DNA of 64,000 nucleotides, taken from assembly GCF_037038585.1 (NCBI RefSeq), contig NC_092525.1, positions 16,782,867 through 16,846,866 on the forward strand, written 5' to 3'. The translations under genes and the position numbers were made by a program. This document shows positions 61,371-64,000 of the stretch, in pieces. Each line of letters opens with the position of its first letter. Positions within the stretch are counted from its first letter, which is position 1. Origin of the DNA: Patagioenas fasciata. Lineage: Eukaryota > Chordata > Aves > Columbiformes > Columbidae. The notes under the pieces are model-generated. The model had not been told where the DNA came from and did not search any database. It saw only the letters and a list, made by a program, of their open reading frames with translations.

Positions 61371-64000
61371 CTGTGTTTAAAAAAAGCAAAGTGCAAGAGA
61401 GCATTAAAGGCTGTGAAACAAAAGAGCTGGAACCACAAAAAGCAAATCTATTTTATCTTGAACAGTGGCAGGAAGAACAACAGCCAACAGGTCTGGCTGC
61501 CCAGAGACAGCAGAAAGCTCCCTGAAAGTGCGCTCTGCAAGGGTAAAGTGTTTATTTTCAAGATGCTCAAGTCTGTGCCCAGGGTTGCAGGAACCTGGCA
61601 GGATGTAATGTGTGTTTTAGGGGCTCAAATCCTGCTCGGGGCCTTGGGTGAGTTCTCAGCCAGAGGAAGGGTCAGCCCTGAGTGCAGCCCCCCACCAGCT
61701 CAGCCCGTCCCAACTTCACCTCTGCTGGTTTTCCGGGTGTTTCCTCCACCCATGGGGTCACATGAATTTTGTTGGGGCACATCCCGGCTCCCATGACTCA
61801 GACACTCCCTCCTTTCTGTTTAACAGATCACCCAATACAATTTAAAAAATTAAATGCAAAGTCTGTAGTTTTCATGATGTGGAAATTAGTATTTTAAGAA
61901 TATTGTTTTGACAAATTATAAACCCAGTGACAAAGGCAGAAGATAAGTTTTCAGATGAAGGAGTGATACTGAGTGATACCAGAGGCATCAACAAAGCAGC
62001 CTTCAGGATGAGCTGATTCCCGTTGGGACTGGGAGCACCTGACTGCCTGCGGGTAGGATGCCTTATATTCAATAAAGTATTTTAGATCACACCAGTGCAG
62101 TGAAAGACCAGGACTGAATTACATACGACAGCTGTACACCCCAGGCCACTTTCTGTGAAGGACTGTGACCATCCCCTGGCTTCCCAGTCCCCACATCCCA
62201 GTGCCCAGGACATTCCCCAGCTCCCTCCAGCACCGCTGGGCTTTCCTGAGTGGGGATCTGACTGTGACTGATGGAAAATACATGAAATAGCCAATTATTT
62301 CATATATGTGTCCATGACCATCTATGCATTCACTAACATGCTATTACACTTGCTTCTGTCCAGTGCCACCTGCAAACCAAAGCAGCTTCCCTGGGGCATC
62401 TTCTTCCATTCTCAAGTATTCAATGAAGAAGTTGCCTGGACCCTGCAGGAGTTTCTGGTGGCCAAGCAGGATTTCCATCTCAAGGATGAACCTCTCAGCT
62501 TCCACGGATTGTGCGAGGGGGAAAGGATGGAAAATCTGCAAAAGGAAAAAAAGAGCCACTCCCCAGCTGCCTGCCAGCACCCAGGAATCATCAAAGACTT
62601 TCAAATAAGCAACAGCCCACACTTGGCTCATGCAGCGACAGCCTGCAATCCACGGGCTCCTCGTGGCCAGCAGGCTTGGGGCTGGTGGAGCTTTTCCAAA
62701 AAGAACTGTTGGCAAGAGCGGTGGAACCGGAAAGGTATTTACAGGCTGTGTCCTGCAGATCGCCACCGATTTATGGGGACTCGAGTCACTGTGTGGCTCG
62801 TGGAATTGATGTTCCTGCCATTCCTCCTGTGAAATGGCTGGCTGCATGCCAGCTCCGCTCTGCGCGTAACTGCTCTGCAGCCATTTCACTCGAGAACAAC
62901 AGGTTATAAATTAAACGGCAGCTACTTTTATGGTTTCGGAGGTTTTTGTTGGCGGAAGCGTGGGTGAACACCTCCACGCTCCATTTTCCTCGGTGTTTCC
63001 ATCCCTCCTGGGAAGCGCAAGACATATTTTCCATTTCTGTCAGAATTTAACTGTTTGTGGGGTTTGTGAAAGCCCAGGCAGGGTGAGGAGGAAGAGATGC
63101 AGCTGCCCCAGCTCTGCCCACCCCAGGCCTGTGTCCTGCCTGCTGCAATCCCACATTTCCCAGTATTTTATGAGATAACACAGAGCATCAGCATCTCACC
63201 TCTGGCACATCTGAGCAGCCACAGAGTCCCAGTGCACAGGAGCCGCAGCAGTAGTGAGGTGTTATAGAAATGCCAACTCTTGCTTTTCCATCTCAGACTG
63301 TGATATGTGAAAAATTGAACCTCAGGATCCATCATTGTGGTGGAAGGACAAATCTTCCACTTTACGGCTTTTACAGATAAAAATGATCCCCAGCCCCAGT
63401 GCAGACTGTGCTGCACATTAACATTTAAGGGAACAGCACTGGAAAATTGAGAACAGGCAAAGAAAAATACCTGAAATGTACACTTAGAAAATAAAGCAAC
63501 AGCAATAAAATAAGTTCCATTTAAATCCAAGCAGCTGGCAGTTCACAGGCAAGGCAGCATGCTCTGAAGCTGTACCTGAGCAGCACTTTGGATGCTGATT
63601 TGCGGTGCCCTCCATAGATCCCAGCAGTTTCTGGCTGGCCACAGCCAGTGGCAGCGCTCTGGCCGGCTCCATCAGGCCCTGGCTTCCCTCTCTGAACGTT
63701 TCAGATTTTTCAGAAATGAAGTCAAAAGGAGAATTAGTTCTGAGTTCAGCCAAGCTTGTCCCCACAAGCCCTGATGCCAATGCTGACCGGGGATGCGCAG
63801 AAATTCAGCCCTCACTTTGGCCCACTGCAGAACACAAAAGAACCGCTTTGAATATAAAGTATGCTAAATATATTCAAATGCATTTTATTAAAGACAATGT
63901 ATTTATATTCTGGGCAGCTTTGTTTTGATAATAAATTGTAGCAAAGGATAGAAGCCCCAGCTCTTATGACTTTTTGTAAACATACTGATTTAACAAGTCT

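Larger units (their letters stand above)
57791..64000. other. Downstream of PTGER3; no gene seen
   Basis: Non-coding to the window end. There is a slightly CpG-enriched patch at about 59.5-59.7 kb, a degenerate tandem repeat at 60270-60390 and an A/C-rich low-complexity stretch at 61283-61370. Opposite-strand open frames lie at 62308-62832 (+) and 62344-62889 (-) without a recognised domain. Further PTGER3 tail or UTR exons could lie here unseen. Confidence 0.5.

Noticed and set aside
1-64000. tRNA genes, rRNA, CRISPR arrays or prokaryotic-type operons
   Set aside because: No tRNA A-box/B-box pair, rRNA segment or regularly spaced direct repeats with unique spacers were seen.

Overview
The window is vertebrate nuclear DNA, almost certainly from a bird. 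CR1 LINE tails ending in the avian ATTCTRTGATTCTRTG terminal repeat occur throughout on both strands. There are no Alu, L1 or other mammalian repeats. The two genes are split by introns with GT-AG splice sites and start in CpG-rich islands. No bacterial-type operon, CRISPR, rRNA or tRNA gene was found.

Two protein-coding genes are supported, both on the + strand. ZRANB2 (coding exons 39072-48291, ten exons, 334 residues) is an SR-like, RNA-binding splicing protein with two RanBP2-type zinc fingers, an acidic segment and an RS-rich tail. PTGER3 (coding exons 51948-52766 and 56570-56857, 368 residues) is the prostaglandin E2 receptor EP3, a seven-helix G-protein-coupled receptor. The two are also neighbours in the same orientation on human chromosome 1p31, so the block is conserved synteny.

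Layout: 1 to about 2325 looks like the AT-rich 3' end of a + strand transcript with two AATAAA signals. By synteny this is probably the NEGR1 3'UTR, but no coding sequence is present to prove it. About 2.3-38.7 kb is intergenic DNA with CR1 copies of several ages, simple repeats and a few stretches whose motif density suggests conserved non-coding elements (about 4.84-5.16, 8.64-8.94, 21.29-21.48, 24.13-24.54 and 37.66-37.80 kb). About 38.7-39.35 kb is the ZRANB2 CpG-island promoter with a full NRF1 consensus and a CTCF-like motif. ZRANB2 and its 3'UTR run to about 49.2 or 49.96 kb. A short spacer leads to the CpG-rich PTGER3 promoter and first exon. The 3.8 kb PTGER3 intron carries a CR1 copy ending close to the exon 2 acceptor. 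From about 57.8 kb to the end there is non-coding DNA with low-complexity and degenerate tandem repeats.

The two genes do not work in one pathway: one acts in pre-mRNA splicing in the nucleus and the other in eicosanoid signalling at the cell surface. I found no convincing undescribed multi-gene system. The most useful observations are the EP3 tail continuous with the TM7 exon, the motif-dense intergenic elements, the ZRANB2 promoter motifs, the absence of a recognisable MIR186 in the ZRANB2 intron that hosts it in humans, and a diagnostic CR1 variant shared by two copies.
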